Shown here piece after piece: positions 52,667 through 61,151 of a stretch of 64,000 bases of DNA. Both the position numbers and the translations under genes were made by a program. This stretch comes from Candidatus Gastranaerophilales bacterium (GTDB lineage: Bacteria > Cyanobacteriota > Vampirovibrionia > Gastranaerophilales > Gastranaerophilaceae), in NCBI GenBank assembly GCA_900769645.1, contig CAAGHI010000041.1, positions 1 through 64,000 on the forward strand, in the 5' to 3' direction. The notes under the pieces were generated by a model, which had not been told where the DNA came from, made no database searches, and worked only from the letters and a program-made list of their open reading frames with translations. Position 1 is the stretch's first letter; every line of letters starts with the position of its first letter.

Positions 52667-53459
52667 ATGAATAATTCAACCAAAACAAACCATGCATCTA
52701 CGCCTCTTTGCCTCTTGGCATCTAAATCAGTTTCGTGTCGGCATGGCAATACCGACCTACATAAGAAAGTCGCTTTTACCTTGGCGGAAGTCCTCATCAC
52801 CCTCGGCATTATTGGTGTTGTGGCTGCAGTTACATTGCCGACACTTGTTGCAAATTATCAAAAAACTGTTTGGGTTAATAAAGGCATATAGTGTTTTGAA
52901 TAATGGTGTGAAACAAATGATTGTTGAACAGGGGTGTTCAGATATAACATGTACGAATTTTTCTGATAATGAGGGAAATGTTGAGGTTGGTTTATCTCTT
53001 GAAGATGATTTTATTAAACAATTTGTAAAAACCTTCAAATTGTCTAATGTGCAAGAATTAACAGAGAATAATAATATTTATTCTTATTCAATAAAATATT
53101 TATCAGGCAATGAAACTATGAATTATTCCGATTTAATAGTAGGAGTTGGTGGTACGACACCAGATGGAATGATTGTTATTTTGGGTGGGATATATTATGC
53201 TGGTGATTTTATTTTTATAGACACAAATGGTTTGAAAAGCCCAAATCAGTGGGGGCGTGATATTTTTGCTTTTAAGGTTAGTTTAAAAGGAGCAGTTGTT
53301 CCATATTATAGTAAAGCTGCATTGGAAGTACTAAATCTTGAAAAAACTGAAAAAGAAAGAATTGAGACCGTGGAAGCGGGCTGCAATACAAGCTCAGAAA
53401 AAACAGGTGTTACTTGTGCTGAAAAAATCATCATGGACGGCTGGAAGATGAATTATTGA
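52667..53459 (+). pseudogene. Type IV prepilin-like gene with frameshift
   Basis: ATG 52667 (AAAGGA upstream) reads a 33-residue leader, then KKVAFTLAEVLITLGIIGVV and VANYQKTVWVNK before stopping at 52891 (GI*). The rest, KAYSVLNNGVKQMIVEQGCS to CAEKIIMDGWKMNY, continues in the next frame to 53459, so about one base extra (GGCA for GCA) or a short deletion near 52885 breaks it. The prepilin cleavage site would be after Ala before FTLAE. The leader contains the palindromic module GTCGG...CCGAC (52737-52756). Confidence 0.75.
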
Positions 53460-53510
53460 TTTTTAGCCTGTAGGTTGGGCATACTTGCCCAACATCATGA
53501 ATATAACAAT

Positions 53511-53578
53511 AGATTCTGATAGCAAAAAAAATTATTCTTCGCTAATCGCTTAGAATATTTTTCTAAGCTTTCAAAATG
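53511..53578. repeat. Palindromic repeat R3b, inverse of 44831-44900
   Basis: AGATTCTGATAGCAAAAAAA to TTCTAAGCTTTCAAAATGAC; reverse complement nearly identical to 44831-44900. A small hairpin GTTGGGCA/TGCCCAAC at 53474-53493 lies just before it. Confidence 0.75.
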
Positions 53579-53606
53579 ACGACTTAAATTTAGTTTTAGC
53601 GATTAA

Positions 53607-54236
53607 CTATAAACTTGTTTGAACAAACAAACTAATAATATCATTCAATGCTGCATATTGTCTTTGAAGTTTTTGTGATTGTTGTTCTAAAACTCCGATT
53701 TGCTTTTTGTATTCCAAAATCGATGCTTGGCATTCTCTTGATGAATTGTTCAAACTTTCTTGAACCTGTTGAGCTTCTTGCAACACGCTTTTCATTGAAA
53801 TTCCAAGTGCTTCCATTGTTTGTTTAATAATTTGAGCACCAGTTTGGCGAGAAACCCCAGCAGGTAATTGGTTGATAAGTTGTTTCAAAACCGCAATATT
53901 TGTTGGGATTTCAAATCCGTCTAAATCACTTGCAAATTCATTTTTCCCCATCGCAGGAGCCGGTGAAGGTTGTGTAAACATTGCATTTGGAGTTGAAAAA
54001 TTGTTATTAAAAGTTTCTGTTGTTTCACTATGAGAGCCGCTATTTTCAACTTCTGTATCAACAAATTGAGGAACGTTTTCGTCTTCATTTGTTGTAAATT
54101 CTATTTCGGAATTATTCTCTACTTCCATCTCCGGTGCAGGACTTTCCACTACTTTTTGAATTTCTATATCTGATTGTTGTTTCAAGGCTTCTACTATTTT
54201 TTTTCCAACGCCTTCTGTAATTCTGTTACTTACCAT
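53607..54236 (-). CDS. Acidic coiled-coil protein of unknown function
   Basis: 209 residues. Residues 30-100 are acidic and disordered (Glu, Asn, Thr, Ser); residues ~110-205 form helices with a coiled coil (ASILEYKKQIGVLEQQSQKL). A central segment FEIPTNIAVLKQLINQLPAG is more conserved-looking. No membrane segment. AGAGGAT precedes ATG 54236. It lies divergent from purH; role unknown. Confidence 0.6.
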   Translation of the reverse strand: MVSNRITEGVGKKIVEALKQQSDIEIQKVVESPAPEMEVENNSEIEFTTNEDENVPQFVDTEVENSGSHSETTETFNNNFSTPNAMFTQPSPAPAMGKNEFASDLDGFEIPTNIAVLKQLINQLPAGVSRQTGAQIIKQTMEALGISMKSVLQEAQQVQESLNNSSRECQASILEYKKQIGVLEQQSQKLQRQYAALNDIISLFVQTSL

Positions 54237-54407
54237 CAATAATCCTCTTTTTTACGGAACAATTATAATATAGCAAAGAAATATTTTCAAGAAAATCTAT
54301 AAATAGTTACGAAATGCTAAGATACTACGAGTTTTTTATTTGTGTGTTATAATTTAGAAACAAAAAGAAATATAAGGCTTCCAATTAGGAGCAGACAGGG
54401 TTAAAGA

Positions 54408-55913
54408 ATGAAAAGACGTGCATTTATCAGTGTATATGATAAAGTTGGATTAATAGATTTTGCAAGAAATCTGACTGAAAAATTTGAATATGAAATTGTT
54501 GCAAGTGGTGACACTTATGAATTATTGAAGAAAGCAGATATTTCAGCTCAAAATTTGGCTGAATTTGCTCCTATGGGGAGTTTGTTGGGTGAAAATTTTG
54601 ATGCCTTGAATTCATCTGTTTTGTCGGGTGTTTTGGCAAACAGTTCTGATACAAAAGAGCTCTCTGAAATGGAAAAGATGACGATAAAACCTTTTGATAT
54701 GGTGGTTGTTAATCTTTGTCCGTTTGATAGGTTGGAACTTGATCCGACAGATGTAGAAGATTTGCTTGGTAAAATTGATATTGCAGGGATTACACTGTTA
54801 AGAGCAGGTGCAAAGAACTACAAAAACGTCACTGTAATCATGGACAAAATTGATTATTATTTAGCAATGAATGCCAATGAATTCGGTCGCTTAAAACTTG
54901 CTGCAAAAGCTTTCAATTTTACATCAAATTATGACAGATTAATTTCCCAAAAAATGCTTGAACAAACTGGCGATAAGCCGTTTAAAATGTTTAATTTTGA
55001 AAAATTAAAAGATTTGAAATACGGTGAAAATCCGCACCAAAAGGGATCTATTTATAAAACTGACAGAATGGTTGATTATGAGGTGATTGATGACAAGGAA
55101 TTGTCTTTTAACGATATTTTGAACATTACTGAAGCAACTAATATTGTAAGTGAGTTTTATGATGTGAATGCAGTTTCTATTATTAGGCATACAAAACCTT
55201 GTGGGGTGGCTTTGGGACGTTCTTTGTACGAAGCTTATACAAAGGCTTTTGATTGCGATCCGATAAGTTCTTATTATGGCACGGTTGGTTTTTCAAAGAC
55301 TGTTGATGCAGAAATTGCAAAACACTTGAATTCTATGTCAGTAGAGGTTATTGTAGCACCTGATTATGATAAAGAGGCGTTGGAAGTGTTTAAAGATAAT
55401 GCAGATATTAAACTTGTAAAACTTAAAACGACTTTGAAAGAATACCGAAATTTGATTAGGGAAGAAGTTATTATGTCACCATTTGGTGCACTTGTTCAGG
55501 ACAGCAATTCAAGTGAGTTGGCAAAAGATACGTTTAAAGTTGTTACAAAAGAAAAACCGACAAAAGAGCAGATTGAAGATGCGATTTTTGCTTGGAAAGT
55601 CGTAAAATATTCAAAAACAAACTCTGCTGTAATTGCAAGAGATTTTAAAACTTCTGCAATTTCTCAAGGACAAACCAACTCAATCGTTGCGATAGAACAG
55701 GCTTTGAATTATGCTTGCGACAACTCAAAAGAGGCTGTGTTGGCGTCTGACGCGATTATTTATGCAGAAGATTGTATTTATTCAGCAATTCAAGGCAGAA
55801 TTAGTTTAATTATTCAACCGGGAGGATCTGTTAAGGATCAAAGCATAATTGACTTATGCGATAAGTACGGTATTGCAATGATTACGACTGGAATTCGAAA
55901 TTATAGACAGTAA
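54408..55913 (+). CDS. purH: PurH-like AICAR transformylase / IMP cyclohydrolase, divergent
   Basis: 501 residues with the two PurH domains. The C-terminal AICAR transformylase part is recognisable (KYGENPHQKGSIYK at 204, LSFNDILNITEATNIVSEF, NSAVIARDFKTSAISQGQTN, GGSVKDQSIIDLCDKYGIAM). The usual catalytic Lys-His is R260-H261 (IRHTKPCGVALG). In the N-terminal cyclohydrolase domain the normal K-T-L-H-P loop is replaced by NFDALNSSVLSGVL, though KIDIAGITLLRAGAKNY is kept. It may be a transformylase with lost or altered cyclohydrolase. ATG 54408, with GGAGCAG upstream; TATAAT near 54348. Confidence 0.82.
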   Translation: MKRRAFISVYDKVGLIDFARNLTEKFEYEIVASGDTYELLKKADISAQNLAEFAPMGSLLGENFDALNSSVLSGVLANSSDTKELSEMEKMTIKPFDMVVVNLCPFDRLELDPTDVEDLLGKIDIAGITLLRAGAKNYKNVTVIMDKIDYYLAMNANEFGRLKLAAKAFNFTSNYDRLISQKMLEQTGDKPFKMFNFEKLKDLKYGENPHQKGSIYKTDRMVDYEVIDDKELSFNDILNITEATNIVSEFYDVNAVSIIRHTKPCGVALGRSLYEAYTKAFDCDPISSYYGTVGFSKTVDAEIAKHLNSMSVEVIVAPDYDKEALEVFKDNADIKLVKLKTTLKEYRNLIREEVIMSPFGALVQDSNSSELAKDTFKVVTKEKPTKEQIEDAIFAWKVVKYSKTNSAVIARDFKTSAISQGQTNSIVAIEQALNYACDNSKEAVLASDAIIYAEDCIYSAIQGRISLIIQPGGSVKDQSIIDLCDKYGIAMITTGIRNYRQ

Positions 55914-55933
55914 TTATAATAAATTTTTAACAA

Positions 55934-56803
55934 CTATTTGTTAGCTTTTAAAATATCAAGGATTTGTGGGTAATGATTAAGAATGCTAGAAAGCTGACGG
56001 TCATTACCCCCTTGTTTGTTGGTTGAAAACAGGGTTGTTTCGTCTGTCAAACCACGCTCACGCTCAGGGTTTACGTAGGTCAATTCTTTTGTACCTTCTT
56101 TAACAATCATTGTTGGAGTGTTTTGAAGTATTGCCATTGCCCAAAAGTAGATGTCATCAGCTTTTGGAGCCAATTTTGTAAATAAATTTTTGTCCAAAAC
56201 ATCTTTGTAAAGCGAATTTGGAGGATATAAAACTCCACCTGCGCCAGTGGATAGGTTGAAAAATGATGGAGCTTTGCATTGCGCTTTCTTTTTCCATTTT
56301 TTGTACGGCGCAAGCCCTTCTTTTGTAAGCTTTACGATGTGTCCACGGTGACAAATTATACAATGCGAATATTTTTCTGACTCTTCAAGTAATCCTTTTA
56401 GCCAGTCTTTGTCATAAAAAATGTCGTCGTCAGATGTGACAATAATATTGTTTGGGTATTCTTGCAGAGTCGGAATTAGTTTTTTATATGAATAAATATT
56501 TTCAGTCCATTTAATAGTTAGCCCGTTTTTTTTGAAGTTTAGCACTTTTGACGGAATGTCTTGTTCAAGGTTTGGAAACTCTTCTTTTGCAAGCCACAAA
56601 ATAACCTGTTTTGGCTTAACAGACTGAGTTAGCAAGGAATACAGTGTATAGTGAAGCTCATACATTCTTTCTGGGAAAGAAGTAAGTGAAACTATAACAT
56701 CATTATCATCACCTGTTCCATTTGTCTGAAAATTCTCTATCTCCACGTCTAGCGCAGGTTTGTCGATTGTTTTCAGTGAACATTTTTTAAACAAACTGAA
56801 CAT
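55934..56803 (-). CDS. GT-A-fold glycosyltransferase-like protein
   Basis: 289 residues. VIVSLTSFPERMYELHYTLYSLL and QVILWLAKEEFPN form the nucleotide-sugar half, TSDDDIFYDKDWLKGL carries the D-x-D-type metal motif, and ADDIYFWAMAI the later acidic motif. Such proteins extend lipopolysaccharide or capsule sugars; ugd elsewhere in the window supplies UDP-glucuronate. Donor and acceptor unknown. The first ~30 residues are a poorly conserved tail. Confidence 0.75.
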   Translation of the reverse strand: MFSLFKKCSLKTIDKPALDVEIENFQTNGTGDDNDVIVSLTSFPERMYELHYTLYSLLTQSVKPKQVILWLAKEEFPNLEQDIPSKVLNFKKNGLTIKWTENIYSYKKLIPTLQEYPNNIIVTSDDDIFYDKDWLKGLLEESEKYSHCIICHRGHIVKLTKEGLAPYKKWKKKAQCKAPSFFNLSTGAGGVLYPPNSLYKDVLDKNLFTKLAPKADDIYFWAMAILQNTPTMIVKEGTKELTYVNPERERGLTDETTLFSTNKQGGNDRQLSSILNHYPQILDILKANK

Positions 56804-56880
56804 AGCCTTATGATATTATAATAAATAACTATTTGCAAGGTGTAGAATTTTATATTAGAATAAAACTGGAGGAAAGTATT

Positions 56881-57327
56881 ATGGAAATCAAGTCGTGGGA
56901 AGAATATTTTTTGGATTTGGCAAAAACATGCGCGAGCCGTTCAAACTGTATAAGAGCACAGGTAGGTGCCGTAATTGTTGGTGAAGATAAAAAGATTAAG
57001 GCAACAGGATATAACGGAACGCCATCTAAGGTTGAGTCGTGTTATGAGCGTGGCGAATGTTATAGGATTAAAAATAATATTCCTTCGGGAACAAAGTATG
57101 AAACTTGCAGATCAATTCACGCAGAGCAAAACGCTATAATTCAAGCCGGACAAGACCGTTGCAAGGGTTCTACGATGTATATTTGGGGGCATAATTTTAT
57201 TTGCATTTTGTGTAAAAGATTTATTGTTCAATCCGGAATAAAAGATGTCGTTTTGAGAAAAGACGAAAACTCGCCTGTGGTACATGTAACAGTTGATGAT
57301 ATAAGACATGAATTAGAAGAAGTATAG
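56881..57327 (+). CDS. comEB: Deoxycytidylate (dCMP) deaminase family
   Basis: 148 residues of the ComEB/dCMP deaminase family: CASRSNCIRAQVGAVIVGED, GYNGTPSK, the Zn-binding/catalytic SIHAEQNAI and the cysteine pair in ICILCKRF (usually PCxxC). It makes dUMP from dCMP for thymidylate synthesis. ATG 56881 after GGAGGAAA; an upstream in-frame start at 56833 has no ribosome site. Confidence 0.9.
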   Translation: MEIKSWEEYFLDLAKTCASRSNCIRAQVGAVIVGEDKKIKATGYNGTPSKVESCYERGECYRIKNNIPSGTKYETCRSIHAEQNAIIQAGQDRCKGSTMYIWGHNFICILCKRFIVQSGIKDVVLRKDENSPVVHVTVDDIRHELEEV

Positions 57328-57529
57328 GGTGGTATCGGAAATAAAAGACGTTAGGATGATAAGACGATAAGTTCGTATTGGAAGAAGATACTAAGTTACT
57401 AGGGCACTAAGGCACTAAGGTCGAAACAGAAGCAATTCACGTCATTCTGAGCGATTAGCGTACCACAAAGGGGATCCTGCCTCGTACGGCTCGTTACTCG
57501 CCTACGATGCAAGCAAAGAAGCCAGCTTA
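57328..57529. repeat. Repeat R2 and CTAAGG-rich stretch before prepilin
   Basis: No gene. 57385-57420 is a low-complexity series of ACTAAG/CACTAAGG words, as at 11598-11635. 57435-57530 is module R2 (GTCATTCTGAGCGATTAGCG then CCTCGTACGGCTCGTTACTC), shared with 112-200 and inverted 62440-62530. Confidence 0.65.
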
Positions 57530-58417
57530 TTGCAATACAAAGCAACTGCAAAGAATAAAAACAACTCAACCGAAACAGACCAAGCATCTATGCCTCTTGG
57601 CATCTTTGCATCTGAATCAGTTTCGTGTCGGATTGGCGTCTTGAAATTGCTTCTCGCTCGGAACTGCCATTCATATTGCTGTCGCAGATATGAATTTCGT
57701 TCCTCGCTCCCCGAGTTAGCCACTCGTCCGCAATTTCGCAAATCCGACCTACATAAAAAATCAGCTTTCACTTTGGCTGAGGTTCTCATCACCCTCGGCA
57801 TTATCGGTGTTGTTGCAGCTTTAACAATTCCTAATGTTGTTTCAAATTACAAGAAAAAAGTTGTTGAAACTCGTCTTGCCAAACTTTACTCTGTTTTAAA
57901 TCAAGCCGTTGAGTTATCAGAAGAAAAAAATGGTGCTTGTACAACTTGGAAATGGGGAGATGTTGATAAGGCAAGAAATTCTGAGTTTTTAGAGTATTGG
58001 TGGAAAACCTATATGGCAGATTATATTCCAAATGTTGATTCTGTTAAAACCCCGAATAATTCTGGAAGTACCGGTGGTTATATGGTCTTTTTTAAAGATG
58101 GTACTGGATTAAGGATTGAGGCTATTGTAAGCCAATATATTTGGGTTGTTATATATATAAATCCAAAGTTTAATAAACAAAAATTTGTGTCAGGAGCTTA
58201 CAGAGATTTGGTATCTATGGTTTCAGGACGGGATTATTTTTCCTTATATTTGTGGCCAGAACGAGGTTGCTCATTTGATTTGCATTTTTATAACAATCTT
58301 AGTAGGTCGGAGCTTATAGAAGGCTGTAAAAATCCATATCCTTATGGCGCTCATTGTTTGTATCTTATAAAAAACAACGGCTGGAAAATTCCTGACGACT
58401 ATCCGATAAAATTTTAA
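57530..58417 (+). CDS. Type IV prepilin-like protein with long, repeat-built leader
   Basis: The frame is open through a ~80-residue leader, then KKSAFTLAEVLITLGIIGVV and a ~195-residue mature pseudopilin (ETRLAKLYSVLNQAVELSEE, C-terminal KNNGWKIPDDYPIKF). The leader carries a 112-bp insert between GTCGG (57627) and CCGAC (57744); the sister gene at 52737 has 10 bp there, a difference of exactly 34 codons. The ATG used in sister genes is AAA here and the ribosome site is eroded (AAAGA), so TTG 57530 is given only as the first possible start; ATG 57589 is another. It may be poorly or not expressed. Confidence 0.65.
   Translation: MQYKATAKNKNNSTETDQASMPLGIFASESVSCRIGVLKLLLARNCHSYCCRRYEFRSSLPELATRPQFRKSDLHKKSAFTLAEVLITLGIIGVVAALTIPNVVSNYKKKVVETRLAKLYSVLNQAVELSEEKNGACTTWKWGDVDKARNSEFLEYWWKTYMADYIPNVDSVKTPNNSGSTGGYMVFFKDGTGLRIEAIVSQYIWVVIYINPKFNKQKFVSGAYRDLVSMVSGRDYFSLYLWPERGCSFDLHFYNNLSRSELIEGCKNPYPYGAHCLYLIKNNGWKIPDDYPIKF
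57627..57748 (+). repeat. In-frame palindromic insert in prepilin leader
   Basis: Outer arms GTCGGATT/AATCCGAC; nested arms GAAATTGC/GCAATTTC and ATTCATAT/ATATGAAT. The insert keeps the reading frame open, like protein-coding palindromic elements of Rickettsia. Confidence 0.65.
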
Positions 58418-58456
58418 TTTATAAATGAAATATTGTATAATAATATTTTAAAATAT

Positions 58457-58771
58457 TTATTTCTCAAAATCATTTGCTTTTTTATCTTCAAGCCACTTGC
58501 TCATGATGTAATGTTCGTAGCTTAAAGCATAGTTGTAGAGTGCGTTTACGAGAACTCTGCCACTTTCTGATTTGCCAACAATAAAAAAGTCTCCGGATTT
58601 GTTTTCTGCAAGCATAATTTCTTTATGCACGATTTTGTCAACGTTGTTTTTCGGATTCTTGTTGATTACGAGCTTAATCCAGTCACAAAGAATTTTCGTG
58701 CCAGATGAGCGGTTTGAGGTAATATCTTCGTTTCTTGATTGCAAGTATTTTGAAAATTCACTTAGTATCAT
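58457..58771 (-). CDS. Small unknown protein
   Basis: 104 residues, helical, charged, with no membrane segment: SEFSKYLQSRNEDITSNRSS to YEHYIMSKWLEDKKANDFEK. AAAGGA precedes ATG 58771. It follows comF by 11 bp on the same strand and is probably co-transcribed. Not recognised. Confidence 0.6.
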   Translation of the reverse strand: MILSEFSKYLQSRNEDITSNRSSGTKILCDWIKLVINKNPKNNVDKIVHKEIMLAENKSGDFFIVGKSESGRVLVNALYNYALSYEHYIMSKWLEDKKANDFEK

Positions 58772-58782
58772 TTTGAATTCCT

Positions 58783-59427
58783 TTAATCAAACGGGGTTGT
58801 GGCGGCAAAGCAGATTATGTCTGTTATTCCGTGTTTTGCAAACTCTTTTATCATTTCTTCAAAAGTCGAGCCTGTCGTGCAAATATCGTCGATAAGCAAC
58901 AGTGTTTTGCCGGTGTAGTTTGATTTATCGACTTCAAAGGCGCCGTTGAGGTTTTGCATACGCTCGTGGCGTTTGAGTTTGTATTGTGGTTTGGTATCTT
59001 TTACTCGTTTTATCAAATTTTTGTTCAATGAGTTGTTCGTAAGCCTTGCAAGTTCTTCGCCTACGAGGTTCATGTGGTTATATTTTCTCTTTTTTTCTCG
59101 TTTTGGGTAAATCGGTACTGGAATTATTTCAAAATCTGTTTTGTCAGTTATTTTTGAAAAATATTCAGCCATAAACTTTGCAAGATAGTAGGCTAAATCT
59201 CTTTGATTGTGATATTTTAGCCCTCTGATAAGTTTTTGAAGGTTTTTGGAATACACTCCGGCACAATAAACTTTTTTACCTTCTATAATTCTGTTAATCT
59301 GAACAGGCAGAAAATCCATATCATCATAGCATTTTGAGCACATTTTGACAGCTTCTTTTGAACTTCTGCAAAAGTAGCATTTCTTTTTATAAATCCAGTC
59401 TAACAGGTTTGAAAGTTTTTGTAACAT
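58783..59427 (-). CDS. comF: ComF-family phosphoribosyltransferase
   Basis: 214 residues. An N-terminal zinc finger (CYFCRSSKEAVKMCSKCYDD) precedes a type I phosphoribosyltransferase fold with the PRPP-loop LLLIDDICTTGSTFEEM. ComF proteins are needed for natural transformation in several bacteria (ssDNA handling inside the cell), although many carriers are not known to be competent. ATG 59427 is 6 nt after TATAAT, without a ribosome site. Confidence 0.9.
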   Translation of the reverse strand: MLQKLSNLLDWIYKKKCYFCRSSKEAVKMCSKCYDDMDFLPVQINRIIEGKKVYCAGVYSKNLQKLIRGLKYHNQRDLAYYLAKFMAEYFSKITDKTDFEIIPVPIYPKREKKRKYNHMNLVGEELARLTNNSLNKNLIKRVKDTKPQYKLKRHERMQNLNGAFEVDKSNYTGKTLLLIDDICTTGSTFEEMIKEFAKHGITDIICFAATTPFD

Positions 59428-59433
59428 AGTTGG

Positions 59434-59439
59434 ATTATA
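59434..59439 (-). promoter_or_regulatory. -10 box of comF, predicted leaderless
   Basis: Minus-strand TATAAT ends exactly 6 nt before ATG 59427. Confidence 0.6.
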
Positions 59440-59546
59440 TAATAAAATTGAAGAAATTTCACCAGACTTGGCTTTGCAAAAATAAAGTTTTTATTGCAAA
59501 GTTCTAAAAATTGTGCTATTATAGTCAAACAAAAAAGGAAATTATT

Positions 59547-59936
59547 ATGACAGATATTGATTCAAAAAAACTTGCTTGCGTTATTGCAAGAACGTTGGAC
59601 GAAAAGTTAGGAAAAGATATTACAATTTTGAATATCAGTAACGTTTCATCTTTGGCGGATTACTTTGTAATCGTTACAGGGGATTCAACACCGCAGGTAA
59701 AAGCATTGATGAACAACACAAAAGAAAGAATTAAGGAATTGTTTTCTCGTTCTCCTGTCAGAATGGAAAACGATATGAAAAATCGCTGGAACTTGTTGGA
59801 TTACGGCGATGTTGTAGTTCACATTTTGCATAAAGAAGAACGTGAAACTTATGCAATCGAAAAATTCTGGAGCCATGCATTCAGCATTCCTGAAGCTGAG
59901 TGGAAAGAACTTTCAGAAGAATACAAGACTTTTTAA
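59547..59936 (+). CDS. rsfS: Ribosome silencing factor RsfS
   Basis: 129 residues of the DUF143 family: KDITILNISNVSSLADYFVI, DSTPQVKALMNNTKERIKE, ENDMKNRWNLLDYGDVVVHI and YAIEKFWSHA. It binds L14 on the large subunit and blocks subunit joining in starvation. ATG 59547 after AAAAAAGGAAA; a TATTAT/TATAGT promoter lies near 59517. The frame extends to 59511, but that is upstream of the ribosome site. Confidence 0.93.
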   Translation: MTDIDSKKLACVIARTLDEKLGKDITILNISNVSSLADYFVIVTGDSTPQVKALMNNTKERIKELFSRSPVRMENDMKNRWNLLDYGDVVVHILHKEERETYAIEKFWSHAFSIPEAEWKELSEEYKTF

Positions 59937-60089
59937 TAACGTAATAGGCTTCATTTTTGGAGCCTTTTCTTTTGTTGGAGATTTGTTTTTGACGAGGTGC
60001 AAAAAATGTAATATTTCGTCAAACTCTTGCAAATTTCAGTGAAAGAATATATACTTATTTGTGTAAATCAAGCAATTTGAGGATAGATA

Positions 60090-61151
60090 ATGAACAAACA
60101 AGATATTAACAACAAAATTAACGAATTAACTTTGGAGATGGCAAAAGATCCGCAAAATATCGAAAATTACCATAGATTGTCAGAACTTTATCTTCAAATC
60201 GAGGATTACGACAAGGTAATGTCCGTTTTGGACAGCCTTTTGGCGATAAAACCGGACGATGTTCAGGCACTTGTTGGAATGGGGACAATGTGGTTTTATG
60301 AAAAAGATTTTAGAAAATCTCTTTCTTATTACAACCGAGCATTGAACGTAAACCCTAAAAACTTCCTTATTTATTACAATATGGGAAATGTTTTTGCGGA
60401 ATGGAAAAACTTTGATAAAGCGCTTTTCTACTATAACAGAGCGATTGATTTGAATTCTACAAACCCTGAAATTTATAACGCAATTGCGCTTTTGTATCAG
60501 GATAAAGAAGATTATATTGAGTCAAAAGCATATTACGAAAAAGCATTGTCGCTTGATCCGGAAAACATTACGGCATTGATTGATATGGGTAATGTTTGTT
60601 TTAAATTGTTTGATTATGAAACGGCTTTGGAACTTTATAAACGAGTTTTTGTGCTAAATCCTGACAACAAAATCGTTGCGATTTGTATCGGAAACACGCT
60701 AACTTTGATGAAAGAACGTGAAAAAGCTTATTCTTATTTTGAAAAAGCACTTCAAATGGAAGGCGATAATTACAAGGCTTATATCTGCTATGCGATTGCA
60801 CTTTCTGAATTCGGTGAATACGACATGGCTGTTGCTATGTATGATAAAGCTGAACAAATTGCTCCAAAAGAAATTAATGCACAGATTTTGAAAGCTAACT
60901 TGTTCACAAACTTCAATCACTTGGATATGGCAATGGATTTGTACAAACAAGTTTTGAGAATTAAGCCTAACAACGCTTTGACATATATGCTTTTGGGTAA
61001 TGCGCATTATCTTAAAGGCGAAATTGAACAAGCTGTTGCATCATATAGAGCATCAATTAATCTTGAGCCCGAAAATGATGAATACAGATTGATTTATAAC
61101 CAAATTATAGATGAATATATTGATAAGAAAAGAAACGGAGAGCCCGTATAA
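60090..61151 (+). CDS. TPR-repeat protein
   Basis: 353 residues composed of about nine tetratricopeptide repeats of the canonical 34-residue type (e.g. FLIYYNMGNVFAEWKNFDKA, PEIYNAIALLYQDKEDYIES, TYMLLGNAHYLKGEIEQAVA). No signal peptide, so cytoplasmic scaffolding. It overlaps the next gene by one base (TAATG) and is co-translated with that Tic20-like membrane protein, suggesting a functional pair. GAGGAT precedes ATG 60090. Confidence 0.85.
   Translation: MNKQDINNKINELTLEMAKDPQNIENYHRLSELYLQIEDYDKVMSVLDSLLAIKPDDVQALVGMGTMWFYEKDFRKSLSYYNRALNVNPKNFLIYYNMGNVFAEWKNFDKALFYYNRAIDLNSTNPEIYNAIALLYQDKEDYIESKAYYEKALSLDPENITALIDMGNVCFKLFDYETALELYKRVFVLNPDNKIVAICIGNTLTLMKEREKAYSYFEKALQMEGDNYKAYICYAIALSEFGEYDMAVAMYDKAEQIAPKEINAQILKANLFTNFNHLDMAMDLYKQVLRIKPNNALTYMLLGNAHYLKGEIEQAVASYRASINLEPENDEYRLIYNQIIDEYIDKKRNGEPV

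Noticed and set aside
52692..52890. Separate gene starting at 52692 in the second frame
   Set aside because: This is the out-of-frame reading of the prepilin leader; only the part after about 52885 is the real pilin continuation.
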